Source of the DNA: Kalmanozyma brasiliensis GHG001
Lineage: Eukaryota; Basidiomycota; Ustilaginomycetes; Ustilaginales
Direction of reading: 5' to 3'
NCBI RefSeq assembly: GCF_000497045.1
Contig: NW_015961989.1
Coordinates: 620,001 to 684,000 of the forward strand
DNA: 64,000 nucleotides
Both the position numbers and the translations under genes were made by a program. Positions 1-9,602 of the stretch are shown here, piece by piece; the first letter of the stretch is position 1; every line of letters starts with the position of its first letter. The notes below the pieces were generated by a model, which was not told the DNA's origin, did not search any database, and saw nothing but the letters and a program-made list of their open reading frames with translations.

Positions 1-331
1 TGTTGTCCTGCGCTCGATTGCCGTCTGCGTCTGCGAATAGTGAAGAGGACGCGAAGAGAGGCTTGAGCTCGTCCAGAAGCGACATCGAGGTGGGCCCGCT
101 GGGCTTGTTGATTCCGAAGATGCCAGAAAGCGGTCGCGCTGATGTTGAGGCTGCGGCAGAGCTGGTGACGGTGCGAACAGCATTCCGAATGGGTCCTACA
201 GCGGACGAGACCACTGCTGCTGGTGCGACGACCATTGTGTCCGCCGGTGTCTCCTGACTTGGCTGATTCGAAGATGGAGCGGCAGCAGCTGGATTGACGC
301 TGCTTGTTGTAGTTGCGTCCTCCGCAGACAT
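1..331 (-). CDS. PUS4: tRNA pseudouridine synthase PUS4/TruB family, N-terminal part (cut by window edge)
   Basis: The minus-strand frame opens with ATG at 331-329 and stays open to base 1, giving about 110 residues. An Ala/Ser/Thr-rich stretch of about 70 residues comes first and could be a mitochondrial presequence or a disordered tail. It is followed by GIFGINKPSGPTSM, the hallmark N-terminal TruB motif that shapes the RNA-binding face before the catalytic Asp region. Known for the family: Pus4 makes pseudouridine-55 in the T-loop of cytosolic and mitochondrial tRNAs. The catalytic Asp lies beyond the edge and cannot be checked. The gene is divergent from RPC82, with 438 bp between the start codons. 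Human TRUB1/2-type paralogues share the motif, so the exact orthologue is inferred. Confidence 0.85.
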   Translation of the reverse strand, partial: MSAEDATTTSSVNPAAAAPSSNQPSQETPADTMVVAPAAVVSSAVGPIRNAVRTVTSSAAASTSARPLSGIFGINKPSGPTSMSLLDELKPLFASSSLFADADGNRAQDN

Positions 332-769
332 GCTTGTGATTCGAAGCAACCAGCTGAAGAGATGATGGCTGCGAAGAGGAGGAAGGTGGAGAGCAGTTGC
401 TTTCTTCTCAGATCCTCAAAATTTGTATCGGTGATCTGCTGCAGGCACGGGCGCCCCTCCACGCTGCAGAGCCAAAAATTGTGACTTTACGAAGAAATCT
501 CGAAAAAGAAAAAAGAGGTCCGAACCCTTCTTGCTTGCCATCAACCTCCTCTACCATCAACGACTCAGCCAAGCAAACTGGCAAGCCGCCGCTCATCGCA
601 TCATGGACTCGTGATCACCCCTGCAACTGATCAAGCAGATCAGCAGAGACGCTGTGCAAAACACTCGACGCTTCGAAGCCAACGACGGCGATAGGCGACA
701 CCTTCACCAAGGCCATTGCAGTCTCCCCATACCCAGCCGCTTCACTGGAGTTCAGCCCCGCCTCCCGCC
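332..769. promoter_or_regulatory. Shared divergent promoter, PUS4 / RPC82
   Basis: The 438 bp lie between two ATGs that point away from each other. Short open frames here (for example about 397-630 plus strand) show no domain and look like chance. No clear TATA box was seen. Both genes are housekeeping, so a nucleosome-depleted bidirectional promoter is the likely content; this is inferred from the layout only. Confidence 0.5.
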
Positions 770-2902
770 ATGCCGTCCTCTGCGCACTCACCGCAAAAGA
801 TCAAGCTGTGCGAGCATGTATTGCTCCAGCACTTTGGTCCCATCGCTGCGCGGGTCGGTGCATTGCTGCTCAAGCGTGGTCGGTTGACGATCCGCGAGAT
901 TGGCCGCTTCCTCAACCAAGCGCCAACACGGACCAATCGCGGCCCTACAGACCCATTCAGCAACCACAGCGCAATCCACAGCAAGTCGACGCTGGTCTCG
1001 GCTCCCATTGCAGGTGCCAGCTCCAGCTACAACACCAGCGATCCCAATGCTCCTGTTCCAGTACCCAAGTTTCTTGTAGAGCAGACCATCATGACGCTCA
1101 TCCAGCACGGATGCGCCTGGCACAGCTCGACCGATGCCAATGTGGGCGACTCGAACCAGGAGTTCTTCGAGATCAACATCAATGAGGTGCTCTTGCGCCT
1201 GCGCTTCGGCAGATACATTGGCATCGCTGAAGAGGAGCTCGGCTCTACAGCGGCGAGGATCGTCAAGCTCGTCTTGCAGCACGGCAAACTCCAGGCTAGC
1301 GACATTGTCGATCGCATCGCTTCAGAGATGGACGCGCAACGCAGAGCAGCCGCAGCTTCCACCGATCCTCACAACAACGGTGACCCTCCAAACGGCACAG
1401 CGAACGGCTCGAACAAGCGAAAGGCAGACGCAACCGACGACCTCTCCCTTCTGCATTCTGAAGTGGCTCGTCAGCTCACCGTGATGCTCTTCCGAACCTA
1501 CTTGCGGCCCAGCACGGCTCACCAGCATGTTGCACCTCGAGACAAAGAGATCAAGTACGAAGCCAAATTGCGGCAAAAGCTGCGTGGCATTCCCACACCA
1601 AAGGAGCTACAGAAGATCAAGGAGGAGGTGCGCATCAAGATTGCCGAAGAAAGAGAAGCGGACTGGGAAGGAGCAGGCACGACCGTAGCGTTGGGCGCTG
1701 ATGGACTTGTAGCCGATCGTCGCGAGACACGGCGTGGCTTGCTACGGAAACAACAAAGCGCCATCGCCGTCGCTGGGGCAGCGAGCAAGAGCAAACGCAC
1801 CAGGACCAGCGCCAAGGACAAGAAGGGCAAAGACAAGGGCAAGGACAAGAACGGCGTCAACGGCGTCCACACTTCGCCCATCGTAGAAGGGTTCGACCCG
1901 GCAGACGACTACGAGATCGACCCCACCGTCTGGTTGCGCGTCCACTTTGACCGCTTCGACGTCCACCTTCGCGATGAGCTCATGATCGACGCGGTGCGGG
2001 AAAAGTACAACAACACCGCGGCCGAAGTGTTCCGGCAGCTCATCCAGGCGGGCGATGCATCGACCAAAAAGTCGGTACGCGACGTCCGCAGTGCACCCAT
2101 CGCCATCAGCAGTCTTGCCTACAAGATGCCCTCCGATCTGTCCCTGCAGAAAGGCTTCGACCGCCGGTCCTTTGGCAAGGACAAAGCCTCTCTGCCCAGC
2201 AAGCAAGAGTTCCTCGCCGAGTACTGTGCCATCTTTTCGCACTCGGAAGACCTGACCGGCAAGGCCCTCCGACTCATGGCTCCTGCCTCGGACAGCAGCA
2301 CGAAGACCGCTGGCGGCTCCAAAGTCTCGTCGTCGCTCACGATCGAGTTCAGCAACGTGGCCGAGCGAATGCGCCGCGATCTGCTGCGCAATGTTGTCGA
2401 GGACAAGTTCGGCACTGCCGCCATCCGGATCATGAACATTCTCCGGGAGAAAGGCAAGCTAGAAGAGAAGCACATCTCCAAGCTTGCGCTCGTCTCGATC
2501 TCGGAGACGCGCGATCTGTGCTCGAGGCTGTTCCACGCCTCGCTACTGGGTCTGCAGGAGGTGCCGAAAACGAAAGATCGCGATCCGGCAAAGACATTCT
2601 TCCTGTGGTTCGTCGATGAGGCCAAATGCCGAGCGTGGCTGCTGGACCATCTGTACCAGAGTTTGGCGAGGTTGGGACAGAGGAGGAACGACGAGATGCG
2701 TAGACAGATGCCCCTGCTCAGGAAGGTCGAGAGGAGCGATGTCAAGCTGGATACGGTGGGCCTGCTGACCGAATGGGAGAGGGAAAGCTGGGCACGCTTG
2801 CAGAACACGCTGCAGATGCTGACCGTGGCAGAGATGAGAGTGGAGATGGACGTGTTCGTCATGCGCGATTTGGCGAGCGGCACATTCGTTGTCGATGAGT
2901 AG
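770..2902 (+). CDS. RPC82: RNA polymerase III subunit RPC82 (C82/RPC3)
   Basis: The 710-residue protein starts at the ATG at 770, in context CCGCC-ATG. The frame extends upstream only through a TTG at 716, which is not used. Immediately after the start comes KLCEHVLLQHFGPIAARVG, followed by KRGRLTIREIGRFL, the first winged helix of the RPC82 family. A mid-protein Lys-rich acidic linker (about residues 340-375) contains repeated GKDK. The C-terminal third (ISKLALVS, ETRDLCSRLF, FFLWFVDEAKCRAWLLDHLYQSLARL) matches the later winged helices and C-terminal helices that contact TFIIIB and the Pol III clamp. Family role: C82-C34-C31 subcomplex, promoter-specific initiation at tRNA and 5S genes. It converges on the CCDC174-like gene with 82 bp between stops. 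Confidence is high. Confidence 0.92.
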   Translation: MPSSAHSPQKIKLCEHVLLQHFGPIAARVGALLLKRGRLTIREIGRFLNQAPTRTNRGPTDPFSNHSAIHSKSTLVSAPIAGASSSYNTSDPNAPVPVPKFLVEQTIMTLIQHGCAWHSSTDANVGDSNQEFFEININEVLLRLRFGRYIGIAEEELGSTAARIVKLVLQHGKLQASDIVDRIASEMDAQRRAAAASTDPHNNGDPPNGTANGSNKRKADATDDLSLLHSEVARQLTVMLFRTYLRPSTAHQHVAPRDKEIKYEAKLRQKLRGIPTPKELQKIKEEVRIKIAEEREADWEGAGTTVALGADGLVADRRETRRGLLRKQQSAIAVAGAASKSKRTRTSAKDKKGKDKGKDKNGVNGVHTSPIVEGFDPADDYEIDPTVWLRVHFDRFDVHLRDELMIDAVREKYNNTAAEVFRQLIQAGDASTKKSVRDVRSAPIAISSLAYKMPSDLSLQKGFDRRSFGKDKASLPSKQEFLAEYCAIFSHSEDLTGKALRLMAPASDSSTKTAGGSKVSSSLTIEFSNVAERMRRDLLRNVVEDKFGTAAIRIMNILREKGKLEEKHISKLALVSISETRDLCSRLFHASLLGLQEVPKTKDRDPAKTFFLWFVDEAKCRAWLLDHLYQSLARLGQRRNDEMRRQMPLLRKVERSDVKLDTVGLLTEWERESWARLQNTLQMLTVAEMRVEMDVFVMRDLASGTFVVDE

Positions 2903-2984
2903 GCAAGAGTCATTCATCTGTCGCAATGCAACCCTTCTCACGCTGATCGTGCCGCTTTGTCTGTGATTGCGACCTTGACTGATC

Positions 2985-3821
2985 CTAGTCTCCCGATTCA
3001 CCTCTGCCAGCTGACCTTGGCCCTGCTTGGCTGCCATACCGACCCTGCCGCCTTTCCATAGTCTCCCTCCTCAATTCCGCCAACTGCTCCATCTGCCCGC
3101 GCCTCTCACCCTCCTCCTTGGAAAACTTGAAGAACGCTGCCCCGCGATGTCGATTATCGAACTCGGCATCGAACCTTTTGCTCTGCGTCTCCTCTTTCTC
3201 CCTTCGCCTCGTACTCGGATCGTACACAGGGAAGCTCGTGCTTGGACCATAAACGGCATTATCCACCTCTTCTCGATCTTCCTCGCGATCTCCTCCGTAG
3301 CGTTCTGGCAGGAATTCGCGCGGTACCTCGCTGAGCGGGGCGGTGCGCGTGCGACCGAACTCATCTTCGTACTCCACCATCTCCTCTCCTCCCCGTGGGG
3401 TGGGTGAGGGAGACCGAGAGCGGGGTTGTGGCTCGGCCCGCTTACGAGTCCAATCGATGCTTCCTTCGTCCAACTCGGCAGATGTGAACCCTGCATACTT
3501 GCCTGCGTGCAGCTGATCGTAGATGCGCGCCTTGCGTTCCAGGTTCGTACGGATGCGCTCGAAGGACGCTTCCGGGTCGGCAGAGGTTCGCTCCTTCCGG
3601 CTTGACCCTTCATCGCGCGCCTTCTTGCTCGAAGAGCCGTCAAGGAATACCGAGGAGAGCTTCTTGGACGGCTTGCGAAGCTCGTCGATCGAAGAAGCCT
3701 TGCGTTTCGAAGAGGACGAGGAGGATGCCTTGGACCGCTCCAGCTCGGCTTTCAGTCCGGGGAAGGTGGACGAGATCGAACCGGACGGGCCTGAGCCCTT
3801 ACCACCGCTGCTACCGCTCAT
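2985..3821 (-). CDS. CCDC174-family (DUF4078) coiled-coil nuclear protein
   Basis: The protein is 278 residues from the ATG at 3821; the open frame upstream of it has no ATG. The N-terminal 90 residues are Ser/Lys-rich and disordered. Then come SFERIRTNLERKARIYDQL, the motif VEYEDEFGRTRTAPLSEVP, and a C-terminal block AAFFKFSKEEGERRGQMEQL followed by LRRETMERR. These three blocks in this order are the signature of the CCDC174 family, whose members associate with spliceosome and exon-junction components in animals. Its function in fungi is not established. It lies in tandem behind LST8, whose stop is 215 bp upstream of its ATG. Confidence is good for the family and low for the exact role. Confidence 0.75.
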   Translation of the reverse strand: MSGSSGGKGSGPSGSISSTFPGLKAELERSKASSSSSSKRKASSIDELRKPSKKLSSVFLDGSSSKKARDEGSSRKERTSADPEASFERIRTNLERKARIYDQLHAGKYAGFTSAELDEGSIDWTRKRAEPQPRSRSPSPTPRGGEEMVEYEDEFGRTRTAPLSEVPREFLPERYGGDREEDREEVDNAVYGPSTSFPVYDPSTRRREKEETQSKRFDAEFDNRHRGAAFFKFSKEEGERRGQMEQLAELRRETMERRQGRYGSQAGPRSAGRGESGD

Positions 3822-4036
3822 GTTGTCTCGCTCGAAAGCTCGCGGTGATCGCCGATGACCGAAGCATGGTCTGGGAAGCAAAAGTGTCGAAGCAAGAATG
3901 TCGATTCAGGGTCCACGTCTTCCTCACTCGGAAATCGGCACTCACCGCGCCGCAGCACAACGCTCTGTTCGCTCTAGTAGCAGCTCACAGACACAGACTA
4001 TCGTTGAGTCGAATGGAAGGTATCTCGATTGCACCA

Positions 4037-5218
4037 TCACGGCCCACCCAAAGACGCATCGTTCAACGCGACACACACCGCCGCCCGATGATGTCCGTTG
4101 TACTGCCTCACCGTCTCTCCCGACGCCAGCTCCCACAGCCTTGCCACGTGATCCGAAGAAGCAGTCACCAGATACGCCGAATCTGCGCTGAACGCCGCAT
4201 CCCACACCCAGCGCTGATGCCCCACGAGGGTCTTTTCCAGCGCAAACTCGTACCGCGACGTGGACCAGATCTTGACGGTTGCATCCGCTGAGCACGTTGC
4301 CAGATGCCTGACGTCCGGACTGAGCAGCACTCGTGTGAGGTACTTTTCGTGCGCCTGAAACGTTGTCACTGGTTGAAGCTCTGTGAAGTCTCCGCCTGCT
4401 GGTGATGGCCCAGGCTGTTGTTGTGCATCATAGACACCGTTGATAAACCTCCAGACGTACACTTTGCCCGTATTGTTGCCCGCCACTAAACAGCTTCCAT
4501 CGGCGGCGACCGTCACGGATCGAATTGGCACTCCTTCTTCAGGGACCAGTTCGTGAGAGCATCCGTTCTGCCCGAGATCCCACACTTTGACGCTGCCGTT
4601 CTGATCGCAGCTCACCAGCTCGCCCTGATTCGGGTGTACCACCACATCGTTCACCGGTCCGCGATGGTCGTAGATCCGTGTCGCGCGTGATGTACGCAAA
4701 TCCCAAATCTTGAGCAGACCATCTTCACCACCTGAGACGAGCCACTGCATGTCGCAGTGCCACGCAATGCCCGTCACGTTGCCCTGGTGACCTTCGAGCG
4801 TCGCAATGGGTTGAGCGGGCGCGCTCGCATTGCTGCCCGACCCGCCTCCACCACCACCAGCAGCAGCATTCGCAGCAGCGATCGAGGCCGGCGAGGCTAT
4901 TGAACAGTCGTAGAGTCGGATGTGGGTGTTAGCCGCCGCTGCAAGGAAGCGTTTGTCAGGACTGATGGAGAGTCGGTTGACCTGCGAGTCGGGATGTTGG
5001 ATGGTGCGCGAGCAGATGCCGGACCAGGCTTCCCAGAAGCGGATGGTGTGGTCGTATCCGGCGGTGACGAGGAGCACGGAGAGCGCGTCTTGCTGGGAGG
5101 ATTGTTGCGCCGCTTGCGCCGCTTGGGCGGCTTGGTGCTGCTGGTGGACTTCGGCGGCGCTGGTGGGCGGGGAGCGGCCTTGGGTTGGCATCCGCACCGG
5201 TGCCCTGCGTGCCGCCAT
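4037..5218 (-). CDS. LST8: LST8, WD40 subunit of TOR complexes 1 and 2
   Basis: The 393-residue protein starts at ATG 5218 (CGCC-ATG context read on the minus strand). A Gln/Ala-rich N-terminal extension of about 45 residues precedes the first repeat, LLVTAGYDHTIRFWEAWSG. Near-invariant Lst8 blocks follow: TIQHPDSQVNRLSISPDKR, PVNDVVVHPNQGELVSCD, HLATCSADATVKIWS, GHQRWVWDAAFSADSAYLVT. Seven WD repeats cover the rest. One loop between repeats 2 and 3 holds a Gly-rich insertion (about residues 118-136) absent from yeast Lst8. Known role: stabilises the Tor kinase domain in TORC1 and TORC2. The gene is divergent from mL44, with 557 bp between starts. Identification is essentially certain. Confidence 0.95.
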   Translation of the reverse strand: MAARRAPVRMPTQGRSPPTSAAEVHQQHQAAQAAQAAQQSSQQDALSVLLVTAGYDHTIRFWEAWSGICSRTIQHPDSQVNRLSISPDKRFLAAAANTHIRLYDCSIASPASIAAANAAAGGGGGGSGSNASAPAQPIATLEGHQGNVTGIAWHCDMQWLVSGGEDGLLKIWDLRTSRATRIYDHRGPVNDVVVHPNQGELVSCDQNGSVKVWDLGQNGCSHELVPEEGVPIRSVTVAADGSCLVAGNNTGKVYVWRFINGVYDAQQQPGPSPAGGDFTELQPVTTFQAHEKYLTRVLLSPDVRHLATCSADATVKIWSTSRYEFALEKTLVGHQRWVWDAAFSADSAYLVTASSDHVARLWELASGETVRQYNGHHRAAVCVALNDASLGGP

Positions 5219-5775
5219 CGTCGATGCCAGCTGTGCGTGTCTTGACTAAGGTTGAGATCCGAGGCGAGCCAGCTGGCAGTGGAGAAGTGCGAATCGCAGC
5301 TCGGCAGCCTTGGGAGTCGATAGATTGCCTTGAAGTCAGGTATGCTGCCGCAGCTGTGACCTTGCGTTCGTCGAGGGCACGGAAGCGTTTGGGATAGCGG
5401 CGCAAAGCACCTTTGGTATCGTCGGCACCAACGGCCGATGTGTGCCTCGTCGGATTGGTTCGAAGGATGTATGAAGAGCAAGATAGAGAAACAAGACGGT
5501 CTGAGCGCGAGCGGTATCCAAAAGTGGGGAACAAAGATGTCAAGGTGGAGCTCTGAGCGTCTCGTGCGGGTGAGCGTCGAGGGGCAGCATCACGTGAAGC
5601 TGGACCGCTAAGAAGAAAGGCGGCTGCGATTTTCCGACTTTTTTTCGTTGGTCAGCCTGAGAAGAATTGGAGTTCAACCCAGACGACCTTGGCTTTCATC
5701 TCGAGGGTCTCATCACTGGATCATCACCATCACCACTGTCGACCGCTGCCTTCTATCGTGCCGACCATCACAGCA
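5219..5775. promoter_or_regulatory. Shared divergent promoter, LST8 / mL44
   Basis: The 557 bp lie between the LST8 ATG (minus) and the mL44 ATG (plus). A run TTTTTTTCG near 5639-5647 is the only marked composition feature. Longer open frames in this gap have no recognisable product and overlap the two promoters. Confidence 0.45.
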
Positions 5776-7104
5776 ATGTCGGCAAATCGCAGCCTCACAA
5801 AGGCGTTCCGCCCATTGACGCAGAGCACCGCCTCCTCCTCGAAACAGGCGCTCTCCACCTCGACCCGCAGCAGCGTCGCTTCTTCGCACAGCCGATCCGC
5901 TTCCACAGCAGTAGCATCCTCGTCCAGCAGCACCGAAGTCGCACCAACGCCGTCTTCGTCAACCTACGTCCACGATCCGACCCCCAACGTCCACCTTCCG
6001 CGTCTCGCACGCACCGAGCCCGAGCTCTACGCCGCTGTCCGCCCACCACCTGTCTCCGCCTTCGCCGCGCTCTCGGCCCGTCTTGGGCTGACGCCTTCCT
6101 CTGTTGATGCTGAGACGCGCGACCGTCGCATCCGACTCGTTCATCAGGCATGCACACACCCCTCCTTCCAAGCGCTGGTCGACAAGGCGGCAGCGGCGCA
6201 ATTCGAACCGTCCGCATCCATCTCCGGCCTTACGAAGAAGGACGGCTCCACTGCACTTGACGCTGCTCAGTTCCTCTCCTTCTCAGCGGAGGGCGTCGAG
6301 CACCATGCAGCCCTGGCCACGGTCGGCAACTCGCTTCTAGGCATGCTTGCAACGGAATACCTGCATCTGCGCTACCCGAACCTGCCGACGCGGGTCCTCA
6401 AAGCCGCGGTCTCCGCCTACGTCGGACCCCTCACGCTCTCCGATGTCGGCTCTGAACTCGGCATCACAGCACCGGGTTTGCTGCGGTGGAACAAATCCGC
6501 TCGCATCCCTACCGGCGCCAACTCGACGCAAAAGCGTGGTGGACGCGGCGCACCTCGTCTGCCGGGTGCAACAAGCCCAACGCGCACCCTGCTCAGCAAG
6601 GACGTCGAGGCGGACGCCATGCGCGCCCTCGTCGCCGTCATCTTCCAAGAACAAGGTCTCGCGTCCACACGTCGTTTCGTCATCGCCCACTTCCTCCAAC
6701 GCTCCCTCAACCTCGCCGGCATGCTCAAATTCTTCGACCCCAAACACGCGCTTGCCTCGACATGCGCAAAGTACGGCAAGCCACCCCCGCAGTCCAGGAT
6801 GGTCGCCGAAAGCGGGCGATTGAGTATTGCGCCCGTTTTCGTGGTAGGCGTTTGGAGTGGCGAGACCAAGGTCGGAGAGGGCAGTGGAAGTAGTATCCGG
6901 ATGGCAGAGTTTAGGGCGGCGGAAGATGCGTTGCGACGGCTGTATTTGGCTGAGACGCCACTGGGTGATTTCGATTTGCCCAGCTGTACGTTGGATGGGC
7001 TGTTCGGGGGTAGTAGCGAGGTGAGTGTGGAAGCGGGGCAGTTCAGGGCTCAGCCGCTGGGTGAGGCCGAGGTGCTGGCAGCTGCTGGCAAGAGTAGGCA
7101 TTGA
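5776..7104 (+). CDS. MRPL3: Mitochondrial large-subunit ribosomal protein mL44 (MRPL3), RNase III-fold
   Basis: The 442-residue protein starts at ATG 5776; the longer frame upstream begins with TTG. The first 60 residues are Ser/Thr/Arg-rich with few acids, as in a mitochondrial presequence. An RNase III-like domain follows (about residues 85-270), with HPSFQAL, ATVGNSLLGMLATEYLHLRYP and VLKAAVSAYVG, then a dsRNA-binding-like domain (about 310-400) with DPKHALASTCAKYGKPPPQS and AEFRAAEDALRRLYL. The acidic catalytic signature of active RNase III is absent, as is normal in mL44. Family role: structural protein of the mitoribosome large subunit. It converges on TFG2 with 168 bp between stops. 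Confidence 0.88.
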   Translation: MSANRSLTKAFRPLTQSTASSSKQALSTSTRSSVASSHSRSASTAVASSSSSTEVAPTPSSSTYVHDPTPNVHLPRLARTEPELYAAVRPPPVSAFAALSARLGLTPSSVDAETRDRRIRLVHQACTHPSFQALVDKAAAAQFEPSASISGLTKKDGSTALDAAQFLSFSAEGVEHHAALATVGNSLLGMLATEYLHLRYPNLPTRVLKAAVSAYVGPLTLSDVGSELGITAPGLLRWNKSARIPTGANSTQKRGGRGAPRLPGATSPTRTLLSKDVEADAMRALVAVIFQEQGLASTRRFVIAHFLQRSLNLAGMLKFFDPKHALASTCAKYGKPPPQSRMVAESGRLSIAPVFVVGVWSGETKVGEGSGSSIRMAEFRAAEDALRRLYLAETPLGDFDLPSCTLDGLFGGSSEVSVEAGQFRAQPLGEAEVLAAAGKSRH

Positions 7105-7272
7105 GAGACGCTCGAAAAGTAAAGATTCGATCTGCAATTTGCATCACTTAGCATCGTCCGTCGTTCGTCTGTGCAAGCGCACGTGAAGACACCTGCTGAA
7201 CAGAGCCTCGAGAGTGATCTGTATGAGTGCTGTACTGGACGTATGGGAGTCTTGAACGAACCGAGAAGCCCT

Positions 7273-8499
7273 TCAAACATCGTCGAAATCCTCGCCATCA
7301 TCGTCACTCTCATCGTTCTCGCCATAATCCTCCTCGTCCTCCTGCTGTTCTGCCGCCTTCTTCTTCTGTTGTTCCTTCTCGCTCTGCTCCCTCTTCTCCT
7401 GTTCCTTCCTCGCGTCCATGTACTCGGGTTTCAAGCTCCAATTCCCCACGTACGGCCCGCGTTTGTGCAGATCCGCAATACCCGTCAGGACCTCCCGGAG
7501 ATAGCTCTCGGGCTGTTGCGTCTCCGTGCGCAACTTCTTCAACGACCAGTACTGCCATCGTTCGAACAGACCAAAGAGCATGTCGAGCAGTTCGTTCTTG
7601 GGCATCCTAGCGAACTTTTCGCCTCCGCCACTTGCCGACGAGGTAGGTTTCTGGGCGATCGCTGCGTTGAACCTCGATTTCTGAGATGAGAGGGAGCCTA
7701 CGCCGGCCACCATCATGTTGTGCCGTCCCGCATCGCTCGAGTCCAACATCTTGATGGTTCGCTTTGGCGTCGAGGCCTCGGCACGACGTCGACGCAGCAG
7801 TTCGCGGTAGCTATCGCTAATAGGAGCTCCACCGGCGATGCCAGACGTGGAGCTGCCAGGCTTGACATCTTCACCCCCCGACCGAATCTGCGGTTGCAGC
7901 GCTGCCTCGTTCGTCACAGTCCCACAGAGCGCTGTGACCCGACGTGTCTTGCCCCGCTTCTTCTGCCTCCCGCTCTCGTCCTCGTCGCTCTCATCGTCGT
8001 CTTTGAGCGACGAGGACGACGGGTCGAGGTCCTGGAGCTGTTCGCGAAACGCGTATGTGTTGCGGGCAAGTGTCGCGGCGGATTCGCTGGTGAGCTTGAG
8101 ATCGTATGCGCGTGGGATGGTGTCGTATCTCGGGTTGCGCGGATTGCCGGGCTCGGTGGGGATGGCGGGCAGCGGTGGGTCGGGAAGGAGCAGCTCCATG
8201 CGCTGTTGGCCCAGGTGATCCGGATCGTAGACGCGAACGGTGCCGAGGCGCAAGTCGTCCGTACGGATCGCGGACCATGCCTGAAGAAGGAACTTGGGAA
8301 TCTTGACGAGCCACACGGGGTGCTTGCCTTTGGTCATATCCATGTCCTCGTCCGGCTCGGGTGACAGGCGCGAGTATGCATCCGAGGCAGAGGCAGCGGG
8401 AGCATCGTCGTTGTTGCGTGCTCGCTTGCCGAGTGACGTGGAGGACGAGCCCTCGCCTGGGTCGGCGATGGGCTCGATGTCGTCTTCGTAGCTCGCCAT
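7273..8499 (-). CDS. TFG2: TFIIF beta subunit (RAP30/TFG2)
   Basis: The 408-residue protein starts at ATG 8499. After an acidic Ser-rich leader comes VWLVKIPKFLLQAW (about residue 62), the conserved start of the RAP30/RAP74 dimerisation domain. A central charged linker (about 165-290) is typical of fungal Tfg2. The C-terminal winged helix (about 298-362) reads ELLDMLFGLFERWQYWSLKKL and later YLREVLTGIADLHKRGPY, then KPEY. The tail is a Lys/Glu then Asp/Glu-rich stretch. Family role: TFIIF, which holds Pol II in the pre-initiation complex. It is divergent from the APC permease, but 1.1 kb separates the two starts. Identification is secure. Confidence 0.9.
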   Translation of the reverse strand: MASYEDDIEPIADPGEGSSSTSLGKRARNNDDAPAASASDAYSRLSPEPDEDMDMTKGKHPVWLVKIPKFLLQAWSAIRTDDLRLGTVRVYDPDHLGQQRMELLLPDPPLPAIPTEPGNPRNPRYDTIPRAYDLKLTSESAATLARNTYAFREQLQDLDPSSSSLKDDDESDEDESGRQKKRGKTRRVTALCGTVTNEAALQPQIRSGGEDVKPGSSTSGIAGGAPISDSYRELLRRRRAEASTPKRTIKMLDSSDAGRHNMMVAGVGSLSSQKSRFNAAIAQKPTSSASGGGEKFARMPKNELLDMLFGLFERWQYWSLKKLRTETQQPESYLREVLTGIADLHKRGPYVGNWSLKPEYMDARKEQEKREQSEKEQQKKKAAEQQEDEEDYGENDESDDDGEDFDDV

Positions 8500-9602
8500 C
8501 GTTGGTGTTCGACCTGGTGTTGTAAGGTAGTGGTGAAGGTGCGTGCCAGACTAGATGGACAATCTACAGTATATGGGCTGAGTGTTGGTCTGAACGCTCC
8601 ACTTTTCATCTGATGCAAATCTGAGATGGATCTCGTATTCATCGGCGATGACGGGTCTAACATTTTGGAAAATTGATGTTCTGCCGGTCGCCAAAACTCG
8701 ACGTGCAGCATGCATGCAGCAAGATCCGCCGGCGGGCAAAGTCGCTTCGCTCCAGAAGAAGCGCTTCGGGTTCTCTGGGCTCCAGCGACCCTGTTCAACC
8801 GTCCTCGTCCTCGTCGGTGTCTTCTCCCTGCAGCTCCCGACATCATCCCGGTGAAGACGGTCCCTGTTCGCGCACGATGCCATCTTCGCTGCGTACGAGC
8901 TTCTGCTGATCCTCAGCAAAGCCCTCGAGTCATTGTCAAAGTGCATATGTCGACGCTCGAGGCCGCATTGTTCAAAGAGATAGCATGGTTGACGGACGAC
9001 GTCACCTGCTCGCCGGTCTGGAAAAGGGGAAAGAAAAAGAAAAGTCGGGAAAAGCGGCAAGAGGCAAAATGCTCCGCGGCAAGATCAACGAAATTTTTGG
9101 GCGCAGTTCAAGTTGTGCCGAGGCTTTGAGGCGTGTGACCTTGCCTTTTGCTGAGCGATTCTTTCGCTGTCGATTCGTACTGTCACCTTCCGGCCCTCAG
9201 TCCAATCAAGAGTAGGAAAAGCTGCGGAGAAGAGACACAAGAGAATGTGGGGTGAGCTGAACGACCGAAGGTGAGAGCCAAACGGGGCGAAGACGGTTGC
9301 GCAGAGCAGTCGATGCTCGACGCTTCGTGCGGTCTCGGCTCTTATCGTATCGGCTAATTTGGCCGGGCCTGGTGTTGAACTCAGGGTGGCGTATGATGCG
9401 GGGTAGTTGGACAAGTGTATGATTGGATCCAAGCACACTTGTGTCACCGATAAGGATGACCGGGACAGCGGGATCGTGACTCGCTTCGCCTCCGTTCTCG
9501 ACGGAGCTCTTCCCTCATAAGACCACGACCTTCTCGCCTCTTCCCCACCCTCATCGTCGTTTCTCCTCCATCCCCTTTTCCTCATCGTCGACGTGCAACA
9601 CC
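8500..9602. promoter_or_regulatory. Intergenic region upstream of TFG2 and the APC permease
   Basis: The 1.1 kb lie between divergent starts. Open frames on both strands (for example 8710-9129 plus, 8551-9060 minus) have no recognisable domain. GATAAG cores occur at 9341-9346 (minus orientation) and 9449-9454 (plus), within about 260 bp of the permease ATG, as expected for a gene under GATA-type nitrogen control. Region 9540-9600 is pyrimidine-rich, as in many fungal leaders. Confidence 0.4.

Noticed and set aside
716..769. N-terminal extension of RPC82
   Set aside because: It starts at TTG, not ATG. The ATG at 770 has good context and directly precedes the conserved domain.
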